Source: JADJNW01 sp033761835 (lineage in GTDB: Bacteria; Bacteroidota; Bacteroidia; Chitinophagales; Saprospiraceae). From it: a stretch of 15,492 nucleotides of DNA. Position numbers and translations under genes: made by a program. The stretch lies in NCBI GenBank assembly GCA_033761835.1, contig JANRME010000170.1, forward strand, positions 1-15,492, given 5' to 3'. Under the pieces are notes generated by a model, which did not search any database, was not told the origin of the DNA, and saw only the letters and a list, made by a program, of their open reading frames with translations. Shown one piece after another: positions 1-6,466 of the stretch. Numbering within the stretch: position 1 is the stretch's first letter; each line of letters opens with the position of its first letter.

Positions 1-407
1 TATTTGATACAAATTTGACCCGAATCGGATAAAACGCTTCCTTCGCCATTTGTTGTGGTTACCAAAGGATTCGGTTCTCCAACTCGAAGCCCATAACAAG
101 AGTCTGGTTGACCAACCAAATTGAAACACAGTTCAAAAATCAAAGTGCTATCAGCCACCGTCACAGGAGCAGCGTTGCTCCAATTGACTTTGATGATACC
201 AACATTCGCTGAGCTTAGATCGAAGCTGCTTTGAGAAAGCGCAGTCAGGTTACCGGGAATTTGCACGGTGTCAAATTGCAAAGCCGAAGGCTCAAAGCTA
301 ATCGAAAACTGAGTGGAAAGGATATTGTCAAAGCTCTTCACCCTTATGGGAATGCAGGTCACTGTTCCTACTTCTCCTATTACATCGCCCAGATCGAGGA
401 AATAACC
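1..407 (-). repeat. Cohesin-like repeat 5 (protein repeat unit, may continue off window)
   Basis: This codes for residues about 613-747. The landmarks are TVTCIPIRVKSF, TQFSISFEPSALQF and IFELCFNLVG. The cysteine pair is Cys630/Cys706, with Cys716 and Cys745 after it. The unit is nearly complete at the window edge, and more repeats may follow. Confidence 0.65.
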
Positions 408-2243
408 TTCCGGGAACAGGATACAAACCTCCGCAGGTTGGCTTGTTACACCGATATTATTACCATTGGAAGTGGTCGTAATCGCCTCTGCTTCAATAGG
501 GTTATCAATGACTAATAGCTCTTCGCAATCCTGAGGCGTACCGGTCATTTCAAAACAAGCCTGGAAAATAACAGTATTATCTGCGAGTGTTACCGCGTTA
601 TTGGTCTCCCAATCAAACGTCAATGTGCCAAAATCAACGCCGAGCAACCCAAAATTAGTAAGCGAAGCTCCTGGAATATTGACATTGTTGATGCCCACAA
701 AAGTCATGTGCGTCGGTTCCCACGCTAAAGAAAATTGATAACCAAGGATGTCTTTAAAATTTGCAACAGTGACATCCAAACAGGTCGTTTCGCCCAGTGG
801 CGCTTCGGCATCAGAAACAGTCATTATTACCCCGCTTGGGCGAATTACTTCTACTGCGCAGTTAGTAGGATTGATGCCAATATTGGTATTACTTCTGGTC
901 ACAATCGGAGGTGAGCCTCCAAATTGAATAGGGCTACTACCTCCAACTCCGACTACCTTGAAACAGACTTCAAACAAATCACCTGCACCGCCGGGCAATG
1001 AAAGCCCTGAAAGCACCGTGGACCAACTCACGCCAAGAACCCCATTGGATACATTGGCTTTATTAAAATCAGCCTGATCAAAACCAGTGAGTTGCGTATT
1101 GATACTCTTAATTTCTTTGAATTCCAGAATGTTTTCATTCCACTCTAAATTCCAGTTAAATTCTTTGATATTAGTAAATCCTGCTGTACTTATTTTTACA
1201 CAAATCTCATCGTTTGGATTCACAGGTGCGCCGCAATTAGCAGATAACTGCAAGCCAGTAGGTGCACAACTGCCTACTTTCACTTGACCAGGTTCGGTGA
1301 CGCTGGTCAATCGGAATCCTTGTACCACATTATTGGTCACCTCGAAAGGCGTTGGCGAATCGGAGAAATTGATTGGGATCGTTGTTTCACAATTGCCCAA
1401 TACCCGAAAGCAGACTTGGAAAAGTACTGTGCTATCCGGCAGCGTAACACCATTGCCAACGGTATATTCCCATGATAAAGTAAGATTGCCGGGGCCAACA
1501 GCGGGATTATCCGGTGTACCAAAACTGCTGCGGGCCAGGTTGACTAAGTTTTCCAGAACAACCACATCATCAAATTCCAATTTTGCTGGATCCCAATTAA
1601 TAGAAAACTGCATACTGGTCAAATCGTCGAAACCGATAGCGCTAAAATCAACACATATCAAGTCACCTTGATTGGCGGTTTCTTTCGATGCAATCAACGT
1701 CAGAGGTCGCACCCCAATGGAGACCAATCCATTTTTGCTCAACATCCCGATGTTGTTCGGGCAAGCGTTTACACGTTGCACATTGATTGGTCGCGGATCA
1801 CTTGATAGCGTAATAGAGGAAGTTTTTCCATATCCACCTATCGCTCGAAAGCAAAGCTGGAATATAGTGCTTCCATCATTGAGGGTAAGCCCGGTAGCAT
1901 TAGCCCCGCACTGTGCGAACAACCAATTGATACTCAATTTGCCATCACCGGCTAAGCTGGTATTAAAATTGGTGCCGTTGAAGTTGGGTAAGCCAAAGCC
2001 TTGCACGCCTTCAAAATCAATCACGGAAGCATCCCATTGCAGGGAAAATTCCATTGAAATAATGTCGGTAAAGTCTTTGACAGTGATGTCAACACAAAAC
2101 TGTTCGCCGACATTAGGATTGGAAGGGGAGAAGATCAAGGACGGTTGCGCCCAAGCGCTTAATTTGAACGCGAGTCCGATCACCACTAAGGAAAGTAGTC
2201 TTTTCATGAGACGACTGTATTTCGTAGGTTTATGTTTCTTCAT
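1..2243 (-). CDS. Secreted multi-repeat protein with five cohesin-like domains (partial, C-terminus off window)
   Basis: An uninterrupted frame of 747 codons plus 2 bases runs from ATG at 2243 to the window edge. The N-terminus is a signal peptide ending near SAWAQ (residues 29-33). A second Met at residue 13 (base 2207) gives a tidier signal peptide and may be the true start. Five tandem repeats follow, at about residues 35-178, 181-325, 330-465, 471-608 and 613 onward. Each has a strand with a hydrophobic-C-V/L-D pattern, then a core like FSLxWDPxxLxF, then a hydrophobic-CF strand. These resemble cohesin-type beta-sandwich domains, which in Bacteroidota are common in surface and exported proteins. 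The paired cysteines (50/131, 197/278, 348/427, 488/563, 630/706) suggest one disulfide per repeat after export. The gene lies 92 bases downstream of the PorP/SprF gene on the same strand. A T9SS sorting domain at the unseen C-terminus is an inference. Adhesin, matrix or scaffold roles are all possible. Confidence 0.85.
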   Translation of the reverse strand, partial: MKKHKPTKYSRLMKRLLSLVVIGLAFKLSAWAQPSLIFSPSNPNVGEQFCVDITVKDFTDIISMEFSLQWDASVIDFEGVQGFGLPNFNGTNFNTSLAGDGKLSINWLFAQCGANATGLTLNDGSTIFQLCFRAIGGYGKTSSITLSSDPRPINVQRVNACPNNIGMLSKNGLVSIGVRPLTLIASKETANQGDLICVDFSAIGFDDLTSMQFSINWDPAKLEFDDVVVLENLVNLARSSFGTPDNPAVGPGNLTLSWEYTVGNGVTLPDSTVLFQVCFRVLGNCETTIPINFSDSPTPFEVTNNVVQGFRLTSVTEPGQVKVGSCAPTGLQLSANCGAPVNPNDEICVKISTAGFTNIKEFNWNLEWNENILEFKEIKSINTQLTGFDQADFNKANVSNGVLGVSWSTVLSGLSLPGGAGDLFEVCFKVVGVGGSSPIQFGGSPPIVTRSNTNIGINPTNCAVEVIRPSGVIMTVSDAEAPLGETTCLDVTVANFKDILGYQFSLAWEPTHMTFVGINNVNIPGASLTNFGLLGVDFGTLTFDWETNNAVTLADNTVIFQACFEMTGTPQDCEELLVIDNPIEAEAITTTSNGNNIGVTSQPAEVCILFPEGYFLDLGDVIGEVGTVTCIPIRVKSFDNILSTQFSISFEPSALQFDTVQIPGNLTALSQSSFDLSSANVGIIKVNWSNAAPVTVADSTLIFELCFNLVGQPDSCYGLRVGEPNPLVTTTNGEGSVLSDSGQICIK
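408..833 (-). repeat. Cohesin-like repeat 4 (protein repeat unit)
   Basis: This codes for residues about 471-612. The landmarks are ETTCLDVTVANF, YQFSLAWEPTHMTF and IFQACFEMTG. The cysteine pair is Cys488/Cys563, with Cys573 and Cys607 after it. Confidence 0.7.
834..1256 (-). repeat. Cohesin-like repeat 3 (protein repeat unit)
   Basis: This codes for residues about 330-470. The landmarks are DEICVKISTAGF, FNWNLEWNENILEF and LFEVCFKVVG. The cysteine pair is Cys348/Cys427, with Cys337 and Cys462 outside it. Confidence 0.7.
1257..1703 (-). repeat. Cohesin-like repeat 2 (protein repeat unit)
   Basis: This codes for residues about 181-329. The landmarks are DLICVDFSAIGF, MQFSINWDPAKLEF and LFQVCFRVLG. 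The cysteine pair is Cys197/Cys278, with Cys284 and Cys326 towards the end of the unit. Confidence 0.7.
1704..2141 (-). repeat. Cohesin-like repeat 1 (protein repeat unit)
   Basis: This codes for residues about 35-180 of the secreted protein. The landmarks are GEQFCVDITV, then MEFSLQWDASVIDF, then IFQLCFRAIG. It has Cys50 and Cys131, plus Cys112 and Cys161. Boundaries are approximate because they were set by eye against the other four units. Confidence 0.7.
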
Positions 2244-2267
2244 GGGATAACCAACGGTTTTAGGCCG

Positions 2268-2275
2268 CAAATATT
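2268..2275 (-). promoter_or_regulatory. Possible -7 element upstream of the cohesin-repeat gene
   Basis: Read on the minus strand this is AATATTTG followed by C, one mismatch from TAnnTTTG. It lies in the 92-base gap after the PorP/SprF gene and would start transcription about 18 bases before ATG 2243. No -33 TTG is visible at the usual distance, so cotranscription with the upstream gene is equally possible. Confidence 0.3.
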
Positions 2276-2335
2276 AAAACCTATTATCCAGAAAATGATT
2301 ATTGAAATAATTTGAAAACACGGTTACAATGTACA

Positions 2336-3280
2336 TCAACGATCAAATGCAAATGATACGTTTAACTCGTGAGTACTACCCGCCGAAGGTCCGAAAGAAC
2401 TAAACGAGTAGTCAAAACCATAACCGATTCGGATGGTATTGTCCAATGAATTTGCTCCCAGCAAGATGCCAGCATCTAAGTGAAAAATCTTGGCGGAAGA
2501 AACACCGGTACCCATCCACAATCCTCCGGGCATTTGATAACGAAGATTCAGGTCAACATTGACCGGTACATTTGGGGCATATTTTACCCACATAGAAGGT
2601 TCTAAGAAGCTATCATTATCGAAAAAATTGTAAAATCCAAGCAATCCGTAAAAGTGTTGCACGCGCTTGGTGTAGAATTCTCCGAGGTCATTTTTGAAGG
2701 TCAGATCAAGCCCGACTACCTGAGGTACAGAAACTCCGGTGTAGAAATAATTAGCATCGCCAACGGTCTGATAATAGTAAACCCCAACGCCAACATCCGG
2801 GTAAAGCTGCGATTGATTCTCTGTGCCTACTACATCCCCATCCTCTCGAAGAAAGATTTCAGATGATTTTACGCGGTATTGCACAGCGCCTACGCTCATG
2901 CCCACAACAAGTCCACTGTATTCGGGGTCTTGTGTGACCACACCTGCAATTTTCCCATAAAAACCAGTAAATCCGGTCGGTCCCGTTTTATCATTGATAA
3001 GGTGTGCGCCTGCCATGAAGGTCACGCCACTAAATTCGGTATTCAAATAAGAAAAACGCAGCGTCTGGGTAGTGGGTGCATTGTCTAACCCAACCCATTG
3101 AGCGCGGTAAGATGCGCCAATACTGAGATTCTGTCCAAATGCCAAGAAATCTGTTTCTAAAGCTGCAGGATTGATTACGCTCGCGTTTTCGCGGTATTGC
3201 GTAAAAAGGGAAAGTTGTTGAGCCTTTAATGCGATCGTCGTTACAACCAAAACGACTGGGAGTAGTAGTAGATACCTCAT
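2336..3280 (-). CDS. PorP/SprF-family outer-membrane protein of the type IX secretion system
   Basis: This 314-residue protein has the hallmarks of the PorP/SprF family. A signal peptide (MRYLLLLPVVLVVTTIALKA) is followed by QQLSLFTQYRENASVINPAALE, close to the family's usual 'QqlplfsqYmfNpllINPAyAG' opening. The rest is a run of aromatic-rich amphipathic strands, ending in a terminal F-x-F-D-R strand typical of beta-barrels. Family members sit in the outer membrane and help type IX secretion or attach secreted adhesins; SprF, for example, works with SprB in gliding. I chose ATG 3280 because it gives a clean signal peptide. An upstream in-frame TTG at 3304 is the TTG of a -7 promoter box and is unlikely to be translated. 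The next gene downstream on the same strand is the cohesin-repeat protein, a plausible client. No peptidoglycan-binding OmpA domain is present. Confidence 0.9.
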   Translation of the reverse strand: MRYLLLLPVVLVVTTIALKAQQLSLFTQYRENASVINPAALETDFLAFGQNLSIGASYRAQWVGLDNAPTTQTLRFSYLNTEFSGVTFMAGAHLINDKTGPTGFTGFYGKIAGVVTQDPEYSGLVVGMSVGAVQYRVKSSEIFLREDGDVVGTENQSQLYPDVGVGVYYYQTVGDANYFYTGVSVPQVVGLDLTFKNDLGEFYTKRVQHFYGLLGFYNFFDNDSFLEPSMWVKYAPNVPVNVDLNLRYQMPGGLWMGTGVSSAKIFHLDAGILLGANSLDNTIRIGYGFDYSFSSFGPSAGSTHELNVSFAFDR

Positions 3281-3301
3281 GGGATAAGTTTTTGAGATGC
3301 G

Positions 3302-3309
3302 CAAAGTTA
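3302..3309 (-). promoter_or_regulatory. Promoter -7 box of the PorP/SprF gene
   Basis: Read on the minus strand this is TAACTTTG followed by C, an exact TAnnTTTG box, 21 bases before ATG 3280. A TTTG lies 15 bases further upstream (complement of 3325-3328). That is short for the usual 17-23-base spacing to a -33 element, so the -33 assignment is doubtful. Confidence 0.55.
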
Positions 3310-3613
3310 GTAAATTTTGTTACTCAAATATAATTTTTTCTAATTTTAACAAAAACACCTCCCTTTGCGTCAAATGGATGATTTATCTTTTAGTAGTTTC
3401 TCAAGCTCAAAAAGCAAGTCCAAAATTAGGCGTTTGATTTTAAAATTAGTATAATATCAATGCCTATTTTTAGAAAATATTATCGAAGTGTTAAGAAAAA
3501 AAATATCGGTAAGGATTCTCAGATGCAAAATTCTGAAAATTAATTCTTTAAAACAAGCGATTTAACAAAGAAGAAAAGTTAAGGTTTTTTAATTGGATGG
3601 TGGGAGATAGAAC

Positions 3614-3667
3614 AATAGGGTGATAAGGGAATCGGATTTTGGATCCTATTTAACTTATCACCCTATT
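3614..3667. repeat. Perfect 14-bp inverted repeat just downstream of the ABC permease gene
   Basis: The arms AATAGGGTGATAAG (3614-3627) and CTTATCACCCTATT (3654-3667) are exact reverse complements around a 26-base loop. The right arm starts 7 bases beyond the permease stop codon in the direction of transcription. The RNA hairpin could end transcription or protect the 3' end. No T-run follows the far arm on the minus strand, so it is not a textbook intrinsic terminator. The loop carries another CCTATT (3646-3651) that could pair with the left arm instead. Confidence 0.7.
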
Positions 3668-3674
3668 ACACAAC

Positions 3675-4931
3675 TTACTTCGCTCGCATCGCTACCACCG
3701 GATCCATCCGGGAAGCTTGCAGCGCAGGAATCATACCCGCTGCAACGCCTACGATCATGGAGAGGATAACACCGAATAAGATATTGCCGACGGACATAGC
3801 CAACTCGAAGTTGATCGCTTGCGAGAGAATGGCGGTGATGGCGGCTACCAAAATTAGTCCGGCAGCGCCGCCAATCAAGCATAAGATCGAGGCTTCGATA
3901 AGGAATTCCAACAAAATAACATATCGCTTGGCGCCTAAAGCTTTTTTGATCCCAATAATATTGGTACGCTCTTTGACAGATACGAACATGATATTTGCTA
4001 CGCTGAACATTCCTACCAAAATGGCAAATCCACCGATGAACCAACCCAACATATTGAGTACCCCAAAAAAGCTATTCAGGAAACCGGAAATGATAGAAAG
4101 CTCGTTGAGTGAAAAATTACTTTCTTCTTTTGGCTTCAGGCGGCGGTGCGCACGCATGACTCCTGTCACTTCATCGCGGAGTTGATTTACGCTGACGCCC
4201 TCGGTAGCCTTGATGTTAAGCGAAGTATTACCAAAAGGGTGATTTGGTTTGAGGTTCACAATTTTCCGGGCCAATTCGTAGGTAATAATGATTCCCTCAT
4301 CGAAGTTCATCACATTCACAAGGCTCTCGCCCGATTTTTGGAGCACTCCAATGACCTCTAATTTCCGACCATTTACTTTGATCGTCTTGCCGATGGGCTC
4401 AATGGAGCCAAACAGGCGATCTGCTACTTCATACCCCAGTACAGCTTTATTCGCACCGAAATTATATTCTGACTGTGAAAAATAGCGCCCTTTGTCATAT
4501 TCAAATTTGAACATTTCACCGAAGTCATACGTCACGCCAATGTAGAAAATATCGGTGCTATTGGTCAGGTATTTTGCAACACGGTCGCCCACGCCGACAT
4601 GAAAGGACACCATTTCGGCAGATTTTACTTTTTCCGCTACTGCTTTGTAATCATCATAAGCGATGTTAGGACGCCGCATATATTTGAAGAAATTGTCACC
4701 AGGATCTTCAGCCCAAGAAATTTTTTGCACATAAATGACGTCGTTCCCCAGTTTTTCAATGCTGCCGCGCACGTTACTCTCCAGCGAATCCACAGCCGAC
4801 TGTACCCCGATAATACAAAAAATACCAATAGATACGCCCAGCAAGGATAAAAAGCTGCGTAACTTATTGGCGCGCAATTGGTGCAATGCCTGCGAAATAC
4901 TTTCAGCGATAATGCGTAATACAATTTTCAT
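3675..4931 (-). CDS. ABC transporter permease, MacB/FtsX type
   Basis: This 418-residue inner-membrane protein has the MacB-type layout. A first membrane segment at about residues 26-45 follows an LRxNKLRSFLSLLGVSIGI motif. A large periplasmic MacB_PCD-like domain comes next. Three closely spaced C-terminal segments lie at about 288-314, 333-365 and 380-405, with the conserved ERTxxIGIKKALGA coupling helix between them and a PxxxASRxDPVVAMR ending. Such permeases work with a separate ATPase (LolD/MacB class) in mechanotransmission, export or lipoprotein handling. No ATPase gene is adjacent in this window, so its partner must lie elsewhere. ATG 4931 (MKIVLRIIAESI) is preferred over an in-frame TTG at 4940. 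It diverges from queA across 363 bases. The substrate cannot be told from sequence. Confidence 0.9.
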   Translation of the reverse strand: MKIVLRIIAESISQALHQLRANKLRSFLSLLGVSIGIFCIIGVQSAVDSLESNVRGSIEKLGNDVIYVQKISWAEDPGDNFFKYMRRPNIAYDDYKAVAEKVKSAEMVSFHVGVGDRVAKYLTNSTDIFYIGVTYDFGEMFKFEYDKGRYFSQSEYNFGANKAVLGYEVADRLFGSIEPIGKTIKVNGRKLEVIGVLQKSGESLVNVMNFDEGIIITYELARKIVNLKPNHPFGNTSLNIKATEGVSVNQLRDEVTGVMRAHRRLKPKEESNFSLNELSIISGFLNSFFGVLNMLGWFIGGFAILVGMFSVANIMFVSVKERTNIIGIKKALGAKRYVILLEFLIEASILCLIGGAAGLILVAAITAILSQAINFELAMSVGNILFGVILSMIVGVAAGMIPALQASRMDPVVAMRAK

Positions 4932-4962
4932 GGAGAACAAGGTTTATAGAAAAATCCAGCGT

Positions 4963-4994
4963 CGAAACTACCACTCATCCTACAAACCTCCCAA
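4963..4994 (-). promoter_or_regulatory. Possible promoter of the ABC permease gene
   Basis: On the minus strand TTG (complement of 4992-4994) is followed after 21 bases by TAGTTTCG (complement of 4963-4970). The latter is one mismatch from the -7 consensus. It would place the transcript start about 25 bases before ATG 4931. The spacing is acceptable but the match is imperfect. Confidence 0.35.
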
Positions 4995-5259
4995 TTGATT
5001 CGATGAAACTACAATTTTTATCTGCTAAAGTATAGAAAAGATAAATTTTTCGGAATTTGGAACAAATTAGAACCCTTGTACGTATTGTAAATTAAACGTT
5101 AAGGATTATCTATTTTTTTTATGGATGCTCTTGTTTCTGTTACGTCTATTGTATAAAAAAACATTCATCGGATCAACAATAAAACAAACCATTCTGGCAA
5201 TCAATTATTTCTGCAAGAAAAACTAAGCAAATTTATACTAATACACTGCGCAATATTGT

Positions 5260-5267
5260 TATCTTTG
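5260..5267 (+). promoter_or_regulatory. Promoter -7 box of queA
   Basis: TATCTTTG followed by CG is an exact match to TAnnTTTG, placed 27 bases before the queA start codon. No TTG is visible 17-23 bases upstream, so only the -7 half is supported. Confidence 0.55.
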
Positions 5268-5294
5268 CGTCCAATTTTTTGAAAACGAAGGAGA

Positions 5295-6359
5295 ATGAGA
5301 ACCAAACTGTCACAATTTGGATTTGAACTACCAAAAAAACTGATTGCACAAGACCCCGCTGCCAATCGCGATGAGTCTCGCCTCATGGTTATTTATCGGG
5401 ATACCGGAAAAATAGAGCATAAAGTTTTTAAAGACATCATTGATTATTTCAACGATGGCGACGTAATGGTTTTTAACAATACCAAGGTTTTTCCAGCTCG
5501 CCTTTATGGCAAAAAGGAAAAAACTGGCGCCAAAATTGAAGTATTTCTACTGCGTGAACTCAACCGAGACGCCCGATTGTGGGACGTATTGGTGGATCCT
5601 GCCCGGAAAATTCGCGTAGGCAATAAGCTCTATTTTAGTGATGACAACGACAACGATATTCTTGTAGCCGAAGTCGTGGACAACACGACCTCTCGAGGCC
5701 GTACGATTCGCTTCTTGTACGATGGCCCAGAAGAAGAATTTCAAAAAGACCTGAGTACATTGGGCAACACGCCCTTGCCGAAGTATATCATACGCCCCCC
5801 GAAAGATAGCGACCGTGAGCGCTACCAAACTGTGTATGCCAAAGAAGTGGGCGCCGTAGCTGCTCCAACCGCAGGTTTGCACTTTAGCAAAGAATTGCTC
5901 AAGCGACTGGAAATCAAGGGCTTGGAATTTGCCGAAATAACGCTACATATTGGTTTGGGTACTTTCCGTACAATTGATGTGGAGGACTTGTCCAAACACA
6001 AGATGGATGCGGAATATTTCAAAGTTGCTCAGGATGCTGTCAATGTGGTGAATCGGGCCAAAGAAAGAAAAAGCCGGATATGCTCTATAGGCACTACCTC
6101 AATGAGGGCAGTAGAATCAGCAGTATCCGCAGAACGGATGCTGAAAACAGCAGAGGGTTGGACGAATAAATTTATCTATCCGCCTTACGATTTTAGTATC
6201 GCCGATGCAATGGTTACCAATTTCCATTTGCCTAAGTCCAGTCTATTAATAATGGTATGCGCTTTTGGTGGTTATGATTTGGTGATGGAAGCCTACGAAA
6301 CAGCTATTAAAGAAGAATACCGATTTTTCAGCTATGGCGATGCCATGTTGATTTTGTAA
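5295..6359 (+). CDS. queA: S-adenosylmethionine:tRNA ribosyltransferase-isomerase
   Basis: QueA transfers and isomerises the ribosyl part of S-adenosylmethionine onto 7-aminomethyl-7-deazaguanine at the wobble position of certain tRNAs. The product is epoxyqueuosine, the next-to-last step of queuosine synthesis in the cytoplasm. The 354-residue length is normal. Family landmarks are all present: the opening KLSQFGFELPKKLIAQDP, MVFNNTKVFPARL (58-70), GAVAAPTAGLHF (186-197), ITLHIGLGTFRTI (215-227), NFHLPKSSLLIMVCAF (309-324) and a terminal YRFFSYGDAMLI. The start at 5295 fits the family N-terminus. AAGGAG (5288-5293) lies only one base before the ATG, closer than is usual for a ribosome-binding site. 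The gene stands alone, diverging from the ABC permease, and is followed by a long hairpin. Confidence 0.97.
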   Translation: MRTKLSQFGFELPKKLIAQDPAANRDESRLMVIYRDTGKIEHKVFKDIIDYFNDGDVMVFNNTKVFPARLYGKKEKTGAKIEVFLLRELNRDARLWDVLVDPARKIRVGNKLYFSDDNDNDILVAEVVDNTTSRGRTIRFLYDGPEEEFQKDLSTLGNTPLPKYIIRPPKDSDRERYQTVYAKEVGAVAAPTAGLHFSKELLKRLEIKGLEFAEITLHIGLGTFRTIDVEDLSKHKMDAEYFKVAQDAVNVVNRAKERKSRICSIGTTSMRAVESAVSAERMLKTAEGWTNKFIYPPYDFSIADAMVTNFHLPKSSLLIMVCAFGGYDLVMEAYETAIKEEYRFFSYGDAMLIL

Positions 6360-6387
6360 GATTGATTACAAGTAGAATATTTCTTCG

Positions 6388-6430
6388 CGCAAAGCGTACC
6401 TTTTTGAAAATGGAAGGGTACGCTTTTGCG
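6388..6430 (+). terminator. Long hairpin downstream of queA
   Basis: CGCAAAGCGTACC (6388-6400) pairs with GGTACGCTTTTGCG (6417-6430) as 13 Watson-Crick pairs with one bulged T. Several A-T and G-U pairs extend the stem towards the loop. It starts 28 bases after the queA stop. Only TTT follows the stem, so termination may be weak. The hairpin falls inside an upstream extension of the next reading frame, which argues that the extension is not translated. Confidence 0.6.
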
Positions 6431-6466
6431 TTTGAAGAGTTATTGGCTTGCAAATCACTAAAACTC

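Larger units (their letters stand above)
3281..3674. other. Intergenic region between the PorP gene and the 3' end of the ABC permease gene
   Basis: This A+T-rich stretch of about 390 bases shows no convincing coding frame on either strand. The right end (3614-3667) holds a perfect 14-bp inverted repeat and the left end (3302-3309) holds the PorP promoter box. I see nothing recognisable in the middle, about 3340-3610. Confidence 0.7.
4932..5294. other. Divergent intergenic region between the ABC permease gene and queA
   Basis: This 363-base A+T-rich region separates two divergent genes and should carry promoters for both. A candidate for the permease is at the left end and a clear -7 box for queA at 5260-5267. 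The middle, about 5000-5250, shows no coding frame and no strong hairpin that I can support. Confidence 0.7.

Noticed and set aside
231..2250. Several plus-strand open frames (for example 1297-1671 and 1672-2250)
   Set aside because: They lie opposite the continuous minus-strand cohesin-repeat frame, show no protein-like composition and are antisense shadows.
3310..3610. Possible small gene or RNA in the region upstream of the PorP gene
   Set aside because: There are no sizeable frames, no promoter-terminator pair and no stable fold visible by eye.
6362..6466. A 35-codon N-terminal extension of the transglutaminase-like protein
   Set aside because: It runs through the queA hairpin and would bury the signal peptide that begins at ATG 6467.
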